Source: Pandoraea norimbergensis
GTDB lineage: Bacteria > Pseudomonadota > Gammaproteobacteria > Burkholderiales > Burkholderiaceae
Reading direction: 5' to 3'
Length of the DNA stretch: 64,000 nt
NCBI RefSeq assembly: GCF_001465545.3
Contig: NZ_CP013480.3
Coordinates: 5,394,001 to 5,458,000, forward strand
In this document: positions 43,560 through 52,056 of the stretch, piece by piece
How the letters are laid out: each line of letters begins with the position of its first letter
How positions within the stretch are numbered: position 1 is the stretch's first letter
Program-made: the position numbers and the translations under genes
The notes under the pieces: model-generated
Told to the model about the DNA's origin: nothing
What the model saw: the letters and a program-made list of their open reading frames with translations, nothing else
Database searches by the model: none

Positions 43560-44891
43560 ATGACCGATTCCCCTTACCGCGCCCGCCGTGCGCGTGCCAT
43601 CGAGCAAATGCGTCAGGCTGGCGGCGGTCTCGCCATCGTGCCGACCGCGCCGGAAGTGGCACGCAACCGCGACAGCGACTATCCCTATCGTCACGACAGC
43701 TACTTCTATTACCTCTCGGGCTTCACCGAGCCCGAGGCGGTCGTGGTACTCGATAGCCGCAACGGCCAGTCGATTCTGTTCTGCCGCGCAAAGAACGAAG
43801 AACGCGAGATCTGGGACGGCTATCGCTATGGCCCGGAAGCCGCGCGCGAAACGTTCGGCTTCGACGCCGCCTATCCGATCGATGAAATCGACACGCGTCT
43901 GCCGCAGTTGATGGCCGATACTCCGGCGCTCTTCTATGCGCTGGGTGCCTCTGCGCAGCAGGACCGTCAGGTGCGCCATTGGCTGAACACCGTGCGTGCG
44001 CAGAGCCGCACCGGCGTGTCGGCACCGGCCGCAGCCCATGACATCCGCGCGATTCTCGACGAGATGCGCCTGATTAAAGACGCCCACGAGATCGACATCA
44101 TGGCGCGCGCGGGCAAGATCTCGGCCGATGCCCATGTGCGCGCGATGAAGACGTCGCGCCCGGGGCTGCGCGAATATCACCTCGAAGCCGAGCTGCTTTA
44201 CGAATTCCGTCGCAATGGCTCACAGTTTCCGGCGTATGGCTCCATCGTGGCTGCCGGTGCCAACACGACCGTGCTGCACTACCGCGCCGGTGACACCGAG
44301 CTGCGCGACGGCGATCTGTGCCTGATCGACGCCGCCTGCGAGCTCGACGGCTACGCCTCGGACATCACGCGCACGTTCCCGGTGAACGGGCGCTTCACGC
44401 CCGCACAGCGCGAACTCTACGACATCGTGCTCGCCTCGCAGCAGGCCGCCATCGACGCCACCCGCGCCGGTGTCGCCTTCGACGCGCCCCACAACGCCGC
44501 CGTGCGCGTGCTTGCGCAGGGCATGCTCGACACCGGGCTGCTCAAGCGTGACACGGCCGGCAGCGTCGACGACGTGATCGCCGACAAGTCGTTTAGCCGC
44601 TTCTACATGCACCGCACCGGCCACTGGATCGGCATGGACGTGCATGACTGCGGCGAATATCGCGAAGACGGACCGAACGGCGAGCGGCCGTGGCGCACGC
44701 TCGCGGCGAACATGGTCACCACCATCGAGCCGGGCATTTATGTACGCCCTGCACCGGACATCGACGAGCGTTACTGGAACATCGGTATCCGCATCGAAGA
44801 CGACGCGGTTGTCACGGCGACCGGCTGCACGCTGCTCACCCGCGACGTGCCCGTCGACGCCGACGAGATCGAAGCGCTCATGCGCGGTTGA
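43560..44891 (+). CDS. pepP: Xaa-Pro aminopeptidase PepP
   Basis: This M24 metallopeptidase has 443 residues and removes N-terminal residues before proline. The two metals are held by Asp and Asp in CELDGYASDITRTF, His in RTGHWIGMDVHD, Glu in TTIEPGIYV, and Glu in GIRIEDDAVV. The N-terminal domain carries FYYLSGFTEPEAVVVL. ATG 43560 is preferred to 43548 because GGAG lies 6 nt upstream. It precedes the ubiquinone-type hydroxylase gene, as in the E. coli pepP-ubiH order. Confidence 0.94.
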   Translation: MTDSPYRARRARAIEQMRQAGGGLAIVPTAPEVARNRDSDYPYRHDSYFYYLSGFTEPEAVVVLDSRNGQSILFCRAKNEEREIWDGYRYGPEAARETFGFDAAYPIDEIDTRLPQLMADTPALFYALGASAQQDRQVRHWLNTVRAQSRTGVSAPAAAHDIRAILDEMRLIKDAHEIDIMARAGKISADAHVRAMKTSRPGLREYHLEAELLYEFRRNGSQFPAYGSIVAAGANTTVLHYRAGDTELRDGDLCLIDAACELDGYASDITRTFPVNGRFTPAQRELYDIVLASQQAAIDATRAGVAFDAPHNAAVRVLAQGMLDTGLLKRDTAGSVDDVIADKSFSRFYMHRTGHWIGMDVHDCGEYREDGPNGERPWRTLAANMVTTIEPGIYVRPAPDIDERYWNIGIRIEDDAVVTATGCTLLTRDVPVDADEIEALMRG

Positions 44892-44912
44892 TGGGCGAGC
44901 CTGCGTTCTGAT

Positions 44913-46322
44913 ATGACGACGACGGACATGACTCCTGAGCCGATTCCCCGGCGTTTCGACGTCGCCATCGTCGGTGCCGGCCCGGTCGGCACGGCGCTGG
45001 CGCTGTTGCTCGCCCAGCGCGCGCCGCAAATGCGCGTGGCGCTCATCGACGCGCGCGGGCCGCAGGCAGGCTATGACGACCCTCGTGCGTTGGCCCTCTC
45101 GCACGGCAGCCGTGAGATTCTGGCGCGCGCCGGGGCGTGGCCGCACCCGGCGCATGCAGTCCATGCTGCCCACGCCTCGTCCGCCCGCGCCAATACCGGC
45201 CTCGCCACCACGCCGATTCAGCATATTCACGTATCGCAGGCGCGCCGCTTCGGCAGCACCGAGATCGATTTTCGCGAGCATGGTGTGCCGGCGCTGGGCT
45301 ACGTGGTGCGGTACGGCGCGCTCATGCGCGCGCTCGACAACGCCATGTCGCAAGTGCCCACGCGAGTCGAGCACTCGCCGCAGGCACCGCTCTCTTTAGG
45401 AGCAACAGGAGCATCGGGAGAACTTGCCCCGGGGCTGCATCACTTCCGCCCGTATCAGGCCATCGCCCTGCGTCAGGACGCGCAACAGGTCACGATCACG
45501 CTCGGCACCACCGCCGACGATCATGCCGAGACGTTGCACGCCACGCTGGCCGTCAATGCCGAAGGCGGGCTGTTCGAAAGCCAGACCTCCCGTCCCCGCG
45601 CACGGGATTACGGCCAGACGGCGCTCGTCGGTTTTGTCACCTGCGAACGCCCGCGGGCGGGCTGGGCGTGGGAGCGCTTCACAGCCGACGGGCCGTTGGC
45701 GCTGCTGCCGCAGGACCACGGCTACGCTTTGGTGTGGTGCTGCTCGCACGACGAGGCCAAGCGCCGCCGCAACATGGACGACGCCAGCTTCCTCGCCGAA
45801 CTGCACGCCGCATTCGGCGACCGCATGGGCCGTTTCACGACGATCAGCGGCCGGGCGGGCTTCCCGCTGGGCCTGAACGCGCTGGGACAGGTGGTCGACG
45901 GGCGGGTCGCCGCCATCGGCAACGCGGCGCAGACACTGCATCCCGTGGCCGGCCAAGGCCTCAATCTGGGCCTGCGTGACGCGTTCGACCTGGCCGACAC
46001 GCTGGTGCACCACATGCGCGGGACTCACGAGGCGCGCGGCTCGAACACGACGGCACCCCACGCCAGCGCTGCCAACGCCACAGGCACCGGCACCGGCAGC
46101 ACATCAGGCATCCCCGGCCCGGCGGCCCTCGCCGCCTTCGCCCGGCGCCGCCGTGCCGACCGTGGCATGACCATCCGCATTACCGACCTGCTGCCACGCG
46201 TTTTCGGCATCGAAGCCGCGCCCGTGGCCGTGCTGCGGGGCATGGCACTCGCCAGTCTCGACCTCGTGCCGCCGCTCAAGACGGCCTTCGCCCGCCAGAT
46301 GATGTTCGGGCAACGCGGGTGA
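44913..46322 (+). CDS. ubiH: UbiH/UbiF/VisC-family FAD monooxygenase
   Basis: This aromatic-ring hydroxylase has 469 residues and most likely acts in ubiquinone synthesis. The N-terminal FAD loop is VAIVGAGPVGTALALLLAQ, and the second FAD motif is VAAIGNAAQTLHPVAGQGLNLGLRDAF. It is longer than usual (about 390-410 residues) because of two low-complexity insertions: an Ala/His-rich one near residue 75-95 and a Ser/Thr/Gly/Ala-rich one near 370-395. Position after pepP supports UbiH. The exact ring position hydroxylated cannot be read from sequence. Confidence 0.88.
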   Translation: MTTTDMTPEPIPRRFDVAIVGAGPVGTALALLLAQRAPQMRVALIDARGPQAGYDDPRALALSHGSREILARAGAWPHPAHAVHAAHASSARANTGLATTPIQHIHVSQARRFGSTEIDFREHGVPALGYVVRYGALMRALDNAMSQVPTRVEHSPQAPLSLGATGASGELAPGLHHFRPYQAIALRQDAQQVTITLGTTADDHAETLHATLAVNAEGGLFESQTSRPRARDYGQTALVGFVTCERPRAGWAWERFTADGPLALLPQDHGYALVWCCSHDEAKRRRNMDDASFLAELHAAFGDRMGRFTTISGRAGFPLGLNALGQVVDGRVAAIGNAAQTLHPVAGQGLNLGLRDAFDLADTLVHHMRGTHEARGSNTTAPHASAANATGTGTGSTSGIPGPAALAAFARRRRADRGMTIRITDLLPRVFGIEAAPVAVLRGMALASLDLVPPLKTAFARQMMFGQRG

Positions 46323-46398
46323 GCGTGCACATTTTTTAGGCGACGGGGACCGGTTTTCGCAGTAAAATGCTCGTTTTTTCCCGGCGACTCCCTGCATC

Positions 46399-47427
46399 GT
46401 GCGTATCGGCCCCCACGAACTCCGCAATAACCTCTTCGTCGCGCCCATGGCTGGCGTGACGGACCGGCCATTCCGCCAGCTGTGCAAACGGCTGGGGGCA
46501 GGTTATGCCGTCTCGGAGATGGTGGCCTCGAACGCTCAGCTCTGGAAGAGCGAGAAAACCATGCGCCGCGCGAACCACGCGGGCGAGGTGGCACCGATTT
46601 CCGTGCAGATCGCCGGAGCCGACCCGGCCATGATGGCCGAGGCCGCGCGCTACAACGTCGAGAACGGCGCCCAGATCATCGACATCAACATGGGCTGCCC
46701 GGCCAAGAAGGTCTGCAACGTCGCCGCAGGTTCGGCCCTGTTGCAGAACGAACCGCTGGTCGCACGCATCGTGTCGGCCGTGGTCGGTGCCGTGGGCGAC
46801 GTGGTGCCCGTGACGCTGAAGATCCGCACGGGCTGGGACCGCGACCACAAGAACGCACTCACGGTGGCGCGTATCGCCGAAGAGTGCGGCATCAGCATGC
46901 TGACCGTGCACGGGCGCACGCGCGCCGATCTGTATCACGGCGATGCCGAGTACGAGACGATTGCCGCGGTGAAGGCCGCTGCGCGCATCCCGATCGTCGC
47001 CAATGGCGACATCGCCTCGGCACAGAAAGCCAAACACGTACTGGATGTCACGGGGGCGGACGCCATCATGATCGGCCGCGCCGCACAAGGCCGGCCGTGG
47101 CTGTTCCGCGACATCGAGCTGTTTCTCACGACGGGCGAGATTGCCTTAGCGCCGCGCGTCGATGAGATTCAGCAAATCATGAACGAACACCTCGAAGACC
47201 ATTACGAGTTCTACGGGGAGTTCACCGGGGTGCGAACGGCGCGCAAGCATATTGCGTGGTATTCGCGCGGGCTGCCGGGGGCGGCCACGTTCCGCCAGCG
47301 TATGAACACGCTGGACAGCACGCAAGACCAGTTGGCTGCGGTCAACGAATTTTTCGAACAGCAGAAGGCGCACTCGGACCGTCTCTGCTATGAACAAGAA
47401 TCGCCGAGGGAGCTATTAGCCGCATGA
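46399..47427 (+). CDS. dusB: tRNA-dihydrouridine synthase DusB
   Basis: This flavoenzyme has 342 residues, starts with GTG, and reduces specific uridines in tRNA. FMN-barrel landmarks are FVAPMAGVTDRPFR, MGCPAKKVC with the catalytic cysteine, and ANGDIASAQKAKHVL. The 3' end overlaps fis by 4 nt. The dusB-fis operon is conserved across beta- and gamma-proteobacteria. A TAAAAT -10-like element lies about 37 bp before the start. Confidence 0.96.
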   Translation: MRIGPHELRNNLFVAPMAGVTDRPFRQLCKRLGAGYAVSEMVASNAQLWKSEKTMRRANHAGEVAPISVQIAGADPAMMAEAARYNVENGAQIIDINMGCPAKKVCNVAAGSALLQNEPLVARIVSAVVGAVGDVVPVTLKIRTGWDRDHKNALTVARIAEECGISMLTVHGRTRADLYHGDAEYETIAAVKAAARIPIVANGDIASAQKAKHVLDVTGADAIMIGRAAQGRPWLFRDIELFLTTGEIALAPRVDEIQQIMNEHLEDHYEFYGEFTGVRTARKHIAWYSRGLPGAATFRQRMNTLDSTQDQLAAVNEFFEQQKAHSDRLCYEQESPRELLAA

Positions 47428-47657
47428 GCAAAACAAACATAGAACAATGCGTACGCGACAGTCTGGATTCGTATTTCCGTGATCTGGACGGCGCCGTACC
47501 ACACGATGTCTACGATATGGTTGTCACCGTCGTTGAAAAGCCGTTGCTCGAATTCGTGCTGGGCAAGGCCGATGGAAATCAGTCGCTCGCCGCAGAATAT
47601 CTGGGGATCAACCGCAACACGCTGCGCAAGAAGTTGCAGCAGCACGGCCTGCTCTAG
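47424..47657 (+). CDS. fis: Fis-family nucleoid protein
   Basis: The product has 77 residues, shorter than the 98 of E. coli Fis but normal for beta-proteobacteria. The helix-turn-helix is AAEYLGINRNTLRKKLQQHGLL at the very C-terminus. Fis bends DNA and controls rRNA and growth-phase genes. Its ATG overlaps the dusB stop (ATGA), so it depends on dusB transcription and translation. Confidence 0.95.
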   Translation: MSKTNIEQCVRDSLDSYFRDLDGAVPHDVYDMVVTVVEKPLLEFVLGKADGNQSLAAEYLGINRNTLRKKLQQHGLL

Positions 47658-47822
47658 TCGCCCGTGGCGACGGGTGGCGGCGCGGGTGTCAACGATGCGA
47701 GCGCGCTACCTGTTTTGCCCCGCCAGGGGGCGCGCGTGCAAGGCTGAGGTCAGCCCCAACGTTTCTGCCCGCCCTATTTGTCCGTTTTTGCCGCTTCATT
47801 TGCCGCCTCACTACCGTCCGTC

Positions 47823-49388
47823 ATGATCAAGCAAGCTCTCATCTCCGTCTCCGACAAGACCGGCATCGTCGACTTCGCCAAGTCGCTCGCTGCACAGGGC
47901 GTGTCGATTCTCTCCACTGGCGGCACCGCCAAGCTGTTGGCCGAAGCTGGCCTCAAGGTGACCGAAGTGGCCGACTACACCGGCTTTCCGGAAATGCTCG
48001 ATGGGCGCGTGAAGACTCTGCACCCCAAAGTGCACGGCGGCATTCTGGCGCGACGCGACCTGCCCGAACACATGGCTGCGCTCGACCAGCACGGCATCCC
48101 GACGATCGACCTGCTCGTGGTGAACCTGTACCCGTTCGTGCAGACGATTGCCAAGGATGACTGCTCGCTCGAAGACGCCATCGAGAACATCGACATCGGT
48201 GGCCCGACGATGCTGCGCTCGGCCGCAAAGAACCATCGCGACGTGACCGTCGTGGTCGACCCGGCCGACTACGCCGTGGTGCTCGACGAGATGAAGGCCA
48301 ATAACAACACCGTGGGTTACACCACGAACTTCCGTCTCGCGACGAAGGTGTTTGCGCATACGGCCCAGTACGACGGCGCCATCACCAACTACCTGACGAG
48401 CCTCGGTGAGTCACTGCGTCACAGCGAGCGCACCGCCTACCCGGCCACGCTCAACCTGGCGTACACGAAGGTGCAGGACATGCGTTACGGCGAGAACCCG
48501 CACCAGAGCGCGGCGTTCTATCGCGATATCACCACGCCGGAAGGCTCGCTCGCGAACTATCGCCAGTTGCAAGGCAAGGAACTGTCGTACAACAACATCG
48601 CCGACGCGGACGCCGCGTGGGAATGCGTGAAGACGTTCGACGCCCCGGCCTGCGTGATCATCAAGCACGCCAACCCGTGCGGCGTGGCCGTGGCGGCAAC
48701 GCCGGCCGACGCTTACGCAAAGGCATTCCAGACCGACCCGACGTCGGCTTTCGGCGGCATCATCGCGTTCAACCGTGAAGTCGACGAGACCGCAGCACAG
48801 GCCGTGGCCAAGCAATTCGTGGAAGTGCTGCTGGCCCCGTCGTTCACGGAAGGCGCCAAGCAAGTGTTCGCTGCGAAGCAGAACGTGCGTTTGCTCGAAG
48901 TGCCGCTGGGCAACGGCGTGAATCAGTACGACTTCAAGCGTGTGGGTGGCGGTCTGCTGGTGCAGTCGCCGGACGCGAAGAACGTGGCACCGCATGAACT
49001 GCGCGTGGTGACCAAGCGTCATCCGACGCCGAAGGAAATGGAAGACCTGCTGTTCGCGTGGCGCGTGGCGAAGTACGTGAAGTCGAACGCCATCGTGTTC
49101 TGCGCCGGCGGCATGACGCTGGGTGTGGGCGCGGGCCAGATGAGCCGCGTGGACTCGGCACGTATTGCGAGCATCAAGGCGCAAAACGCCGGTCTGTCGC
49201 TGAACGGTTCGGCCGTGGCGTCGGACGCATTCTTCCCGTTCCGTGATGGTCTGGACGTGGTGGTCGATGCTGGCGCCACCTGCGTGATTCATCCGGGGGG
49301 TTCGATGCGCGACGACGAAGTGATCGCCGCTGCCGACGAGCGCAATGTCGCCATGCTGATGACGGGCACGCGTCACTTCCGTCACTGA
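47823..49388 (+). CDS. purH: Bifunctional AICAR transformylase/IMP cyclohydrolase PurH
   Basis: The protein has 521 residues and carries out the last two steps of IMP synthesis. The N-terminal IMP cyclohydrolase (MGS-like) domain begins [18 protein letters not shown]. The C-terminal transformylase domain has [21 protein letters not shown], the catalytic Lys-His region [13 protein letters not shown], and [17 protein letters not shown] 47823 is the family-typical start; an in-frame start 45 nt upstream is less likely. A strong terminator follows. Confidence 0.96.
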   Translation: MIKQALISVSDKTGIVDFAKSLAAQGVSILSTGGTAKLLAEAGLKVTEVADYTGFPEMLDGRVKTLHPKVHGGILARRDLPEHMAALDQHGIPTIDLLVVNLYPFVQTIAKDDCSLEDAIENIDIGGPTMLRSAAKNHRDVTVVVDPADYAVVLDEMKANNNTVGYTTNFRLATKVFAHTAQYDGAITNYLTSLGESLRHSERTAYPATLNLAYTKVQDMRYGENPHQSAAFYRDITTPEGSLANYRQLQGKELSYNNIADADAAWECVKTFDAPACVIIKHANPCGVAVAATPADAYAKAFQTDPTSAFGGIIAFNREVDETAAQAVAKQFVEVLLAPSFTEGAKQVFAAKQNVRLLEVPLGNGVNQYDFKRVGGGLLVQSPDAKNVAPHELRVVTKRHPTPKEMEDLLFAWRVAKYVKSNAIVFCAGGMTLGVGAGQMSRVDSARIASIKAQNAGLSLNGSAVASDAFFPFRDGLDVVVDAGATCVIHPGGSMRDDEVIAAADERNVAMLMTGTRHFRH

Positions 49389-49450
49389 TCTGTCGCGATT
49401 CGCGATTTGTGACTCGGGGTCTCGTGCCCCGGCTCGCGAAAATCGCAAAG

Positions 49451-49489
49451 AAAAAGGCCGCTTCGGGTGATTCCCGAAGCGGCCTTTTT
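49451..49489. terminator. Strong bidirectional terminator after purH
   Basis: A 17-bp perfect stem (A5 GGCCGCTTCGGG on the left, CCCGAAGCGGCC T5 on the right) has a TGATT loop and is flanked by A- and T-runs. It ends purH on the plus strand and can end the small ORF and porin region coming from the minus strand. Confidence 0.92.
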
Positions 49490-49523
49490 CGTTTTGCAGC
49501 CGGGGGCTGCTGCCCCCGTTCGC

Positions 49524-49604
49524 TTATTGAAAGAACGGTGCGGCGGTCGAGAGCATGATCAGACCTTGGAAGGCGTATTCGGCGGCGAGCATGAGTGCGG
49601 GCAT
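49524..49604 (-). CDS. Small hydrophobic ORF, 26 residues, strong ribosome site
   Basis: AAGGAG sits 7 nt before an ATG that opens a 26-residue frame (MPALMLAAEYAFQGLIMLST and six more residues). The peptide is hydrophobic, with a single acidic residue and no basic residue, long enough for one membrane span. It stops 35 bp before the bidirectional terminator, on the same strand as the porin gene 228 bp upstream. The ribosome site and the terminator make translation likely. I do not recognise the peptide; small membrane regulators or assembly factors are possible. Confidence 0.55.
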   Translation of the reverse strand: MPALMLAAEYAFQGLIMLSTAAPFFQ

Positions 49605-49831
49605 GGTGTTTCTCCTTGATTCTGGCTTTGCGCGGTGTTGCGTGAGCCGGTGAATGAAGTATCGTCGCTGCGCCCTTTTGCCGAAACTGTGATTAATACA
49701 ACTCACATGCGTGTCGCCCACCGAGTCAGACGCGCGCCCGATGCTGTGCCTGGCACCGGGCGCGTCCGACACTTCCCGCACCGCTGTCCCCCCGGATCAG
49801 CCGTGCGTTACGAGGCGGTGACGGTGCCGCC

Positions 49832-50887
49832 TCAGAAGTAGTGCGCGAGGCCGAGCGCTACGCCGACCTGATTGCTGCCCGGCACGATGCTCAACCCATA
49901 TCCGGTCACGCCGAGATTCGAGTTGTTCTGATTGCGCGAAAAGCCGACTTCCGCGAAGAGTTGCGTGCGCTTGGACAGCAGATACGCCGCATTCGCCGCG
50001 AGCAAATATGGGTGCTGATTAGCCGACGAGATGTCGTTGTAGTAAATCGCCCCGGAGAGAATGACCTCCGTCACCGGGCGGTATTGCAGACCCGCGTAGT
50101 ACAGCGCATTGCGCCCCGCGACTCCCGGCACATTGCTCAGATACCACTGATACCCGACATACGGTTTGACGTTACCGACGGCGTAACTCGCCCCCGCGGC
50201 CACGCGCTGTGACGTGGCACCCTGCGTCGCAACGGATGTGCCCTGCTGTTGGTCATACACGAGCGAGACGTTGAGCGGACCGTTGGCATAACCCACCGAC
50301 ACGCTGTACTCCTTGCCCACACGCCACTCGCCCGGCACCTGCGCACCGTTGGCAATGGTCGCGTCGTAACCGGTCGAGAAAAGGCCGGCGATCTTGAAGC
50401 CGTTGAAATTGCCCGCGTATTTGATCGAGTTGTCGGCACGGCCCGCAAACTGCGCATCCATCGCAGGCAGCGAGTAGCTGTAGTACGACAGCGGATCGAG
50501 TTCGAGGAACGCGTCGTAGATCAGGTTCTTCTGGCGGCCGATCGTCAGTGCGCCCCATTCGTTCTGAAGCCCCACCCAAGCCTGCCGGCCAAACATGCGC
50601 CCGCCTTGCTGCAACTGCCCGGAGTCGAGGTTGATACCCGCTTCGAGTTGCATGATGGCCTTGAGGCCGCCGCCCAGATCTTCCGATCCTTTGAAGCCGA
50701 ACCGGTTCGGCGCCTGCGAGCCGTTGCTCACGCGAAAGAGTGACGACTTGTTGCCGTTCGCGCCGGTGCCCGCGTTAGTGAGGTATTCCAGACTGTTGTC
50801 CAAAATGCCGTAAATCTGCAAACCATCCGCCTTGGCGCAGCCCGCCGCGACGGTGAGTGCCATTGCCATCCAGACTTTGTGTTTCAT
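49832..50887 (-). CDS. Gram-negative porin (OmpC-like, Burkholderia type)
   Basis: This trimeric outer-membrane channel has 351 residues. The signal peptide ends near GCAKADG. The mature start (LQIYGILDNSLEYLTNAG) and SRFGFKGSEDLGGGLKA-like segment (here NRFGFKGSEDLGGGLKAIMQLEAG) are typical of beta-proteobacterial porins, as is the C-terminal aromatic (LGLAHYF) recognised by BAM. AGGGA 5 nt upstream of the ATG overlaps the xdhC stop. It probably has its own promoter inside the xdhC 3' end. Confidence 0.93.
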   Translation of the reverse strand: MKHKVWMAMALTVAAGCAKADGLQIYGILDNSLEYLTNAGTGANGNKSSLFRVSNGSQAPNRFGFKGSEDLGGGLKAIMQLEAGINLDSGQLQQGGRMFGRQAWVGLQNEWGALTIGRQKNLIYDAFLELDPLSYYSYSLPAMDAQFAGRADNSIKYAGNFNGFKIAGLFSTGYDATIANGAQVPGEWRVGKEYSVSVGYANGPLNVSLVYDQQQGTSVATQGATSQRVAAGASYAVGNVKPYVGYQWYLSNVPGVAGRNALYYAGLQYRPVTEVILSGAIYYNDISSANQHPYLLAANAAYLLSKRTQLFAEVGFSRNQNNSNLGVTGYGLSIVPGSNQVGVALGLAHYF

Positions 50888-50895
50888 GACATTCC

Positions 50896-52056
50896 CTAAT
50901 TTTTATATTGGATTCCAAACAACCTGTCCGTCAGGCACGACAAAACCGGCATGCCCTCGTTCCTTGTGAGAACGCGATGAGCGACTACCGAGGGGGGAGG
51001 TGATTCAGCAGAACAAGAAGGCGTCACACGGCGCGTGGTGTCGCCGAGCGTGCCGTTGCGAAGCGCGGTGATCTCCGCAAGAATGGCCAGTGCAATCTCC
51101 GGGGGGGTTCTTGCGCCGAGGTGCAGGCCGACCGGGCCGTACAGCCGGTCAATCTGCGAAGGCGTCAGGTCGAACATGGCGAGGCGCTCGCGACGTGAGG
51201 ACTGGTTCCGGTGTGAACCGATGGCGCCGACATAAAACGCGTCGGATTTGAGCGCTTCGAGCAACGCCATGTCGTCGAGCTTCGGGTCGTGGGTGAGCGC
51301 CACGATGGCGGTGTTGCCGTCGGGACGCAAACGCACGATGAGGTCATCGGGCATTTCGTGCACACGCATGACGTGTGGCGTCGGCGTGTGGTGTGCGCCG
51401 CCACCGCCATCGTGAATATCGTGAATATCGTGAATATCGTGAATATCGTGAATATCGTGAATGTCGTGAATGTCGCGTGGATCGCAGATCACGACCTGAT
51501 AACCCAGCGGCACCGCCATGGCCGTGAGGTGCCGCGTGAGTTGCCCGTCGCCGATGACGATGATGCGCCAGCGAGGCCCGAACGGCACGGTCAGGCGAGC
51601 GGGCGTGTAGGCGAATGCGGCGGGCTGTTTTACGTAACGCACGCGCGCCTCGCCGGTCCGCAGATCAAGCTCGCGCGTGCCGAGCTGGCCCGCGTTGATC
51701 GCCGTGCGCATCGCGTCGAGGGCGCTGCGCGCGGTGACGGCTTCAATAATCAGTTCCAATGTCCCGCCACAGGGCAGGCCGAATCGATGGGCTTCGTCGG
51801 CAGTGAGTCCGTAGGTCTGCACGTGCGGGCGCCGCCCCGGGCGAAAACCTTCCGCCACTTTGGCAAGCAGATCGTCCTCGATGCAGCCGCCCGACACGGA
51901 GCCGGCAACCCGGCCACGTGCACCGAGCGCCATCATCGCGCCGACCGGCCGTGGCGCTGAGCCCCACGTACGGGCCACGGTCGCGAGCAGCACGTCGTCG
52001 CCTTGCGCCTGCCAGCGCGCCACGGCGTCGAGCACCTCGGCATCGAGGACATCCAT
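50896..52056 (-). CDS. XdhC-family molybdenum cofactor insertion/sulfuration protein
   Basis: The protein has 386 residues and is needed to load sulfurated molybdenum cofactor into xanthine-dehydrogenase-type enzymes. The XdhC N-terminal domain has ATVARTWGSAPRPVGAMMAL and GSVSGGCIEDD. A Rossmann-like C-terminal domain has IIVIGDGQLTRHLTAMAVPLGY and FYVGAIGSHRNQ. Between them seven in-frame Asp-Ile-His units are encoded by a 9-bp tandem repeat, followed by a Gly/His stretch. The last 45 residues are non-conserved in character and overlap the porin promoter. The ATG overlaps the upstream large-subunit stop by 1 nt (TAATG). Confidence 0.88.
   Translation of the reverse strand: MDVLDAEVLDAVARWQAQGDDVLLATVARTWGSAPRPVGAMMALGARGRVAGSVSGGCIEDDLLAKVAEGFRPGRRPHVQTYGLTADEAHRFGLPCGGTLELIIEAVTARSALDAMRTAINAGQLGTRELDLRTGEARVRYVKQPAAFAYTPARLTVPFGPRWRIIVIGDGQLTRHLTAMAVPLGYQVVICDPRDIHDIHDIHDIHDIHDIHDIHDGGGGAHHTPTPHVMRVHEMPDDLIVRLRPDGNTAIVALTHDPKLDDMALLEALKSDAFYVGAIGSHRNQSSRRERLAMFDLTPSQIDRLYGPVGLHLGARTPPEIALAILAEITALRNGTLGDTTRRVTPSCSAESPPPSVVAHRVLTRNEGMPVLSCLTDRLFGIQYKN
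50902..50930 (-). promoter_or_regulatory. Putative porin promoter inside the xdhC 3' end
   Basis: On the minus strand CGGACA (50930-50925), a 17-bp spacer and TATAAA (50907-50902) lie just upstream of the porin start. The spacer ends in the inverted repeat TTGGATTCCAA (50908-50918), a possible operator. The leader would be only about 10 nt, which is short, so the assignment is tentative. Confidence 0.35.
51409..51471. repeat. 9-bp tandem repeat (7 units) within xdhC
   Basis: Six perfect copies of ATCGTGAAT and a seventh with one change (GTCGTGAAT) stand in a row, with a diverged remnant after them. On the coding strand each unit reads Ile-His-Asp, so copy-number change keeps the frame. Such a perfect array suggests slippage and possible length variation between strains. 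Confidence 0.9.

Noticed and set aside
51409..51480. CRISPR-like repeat array
   Set aside because: The units are 9 bp, contiguous without spacers and in frame within xdhC. This is a coding tandem repeat.
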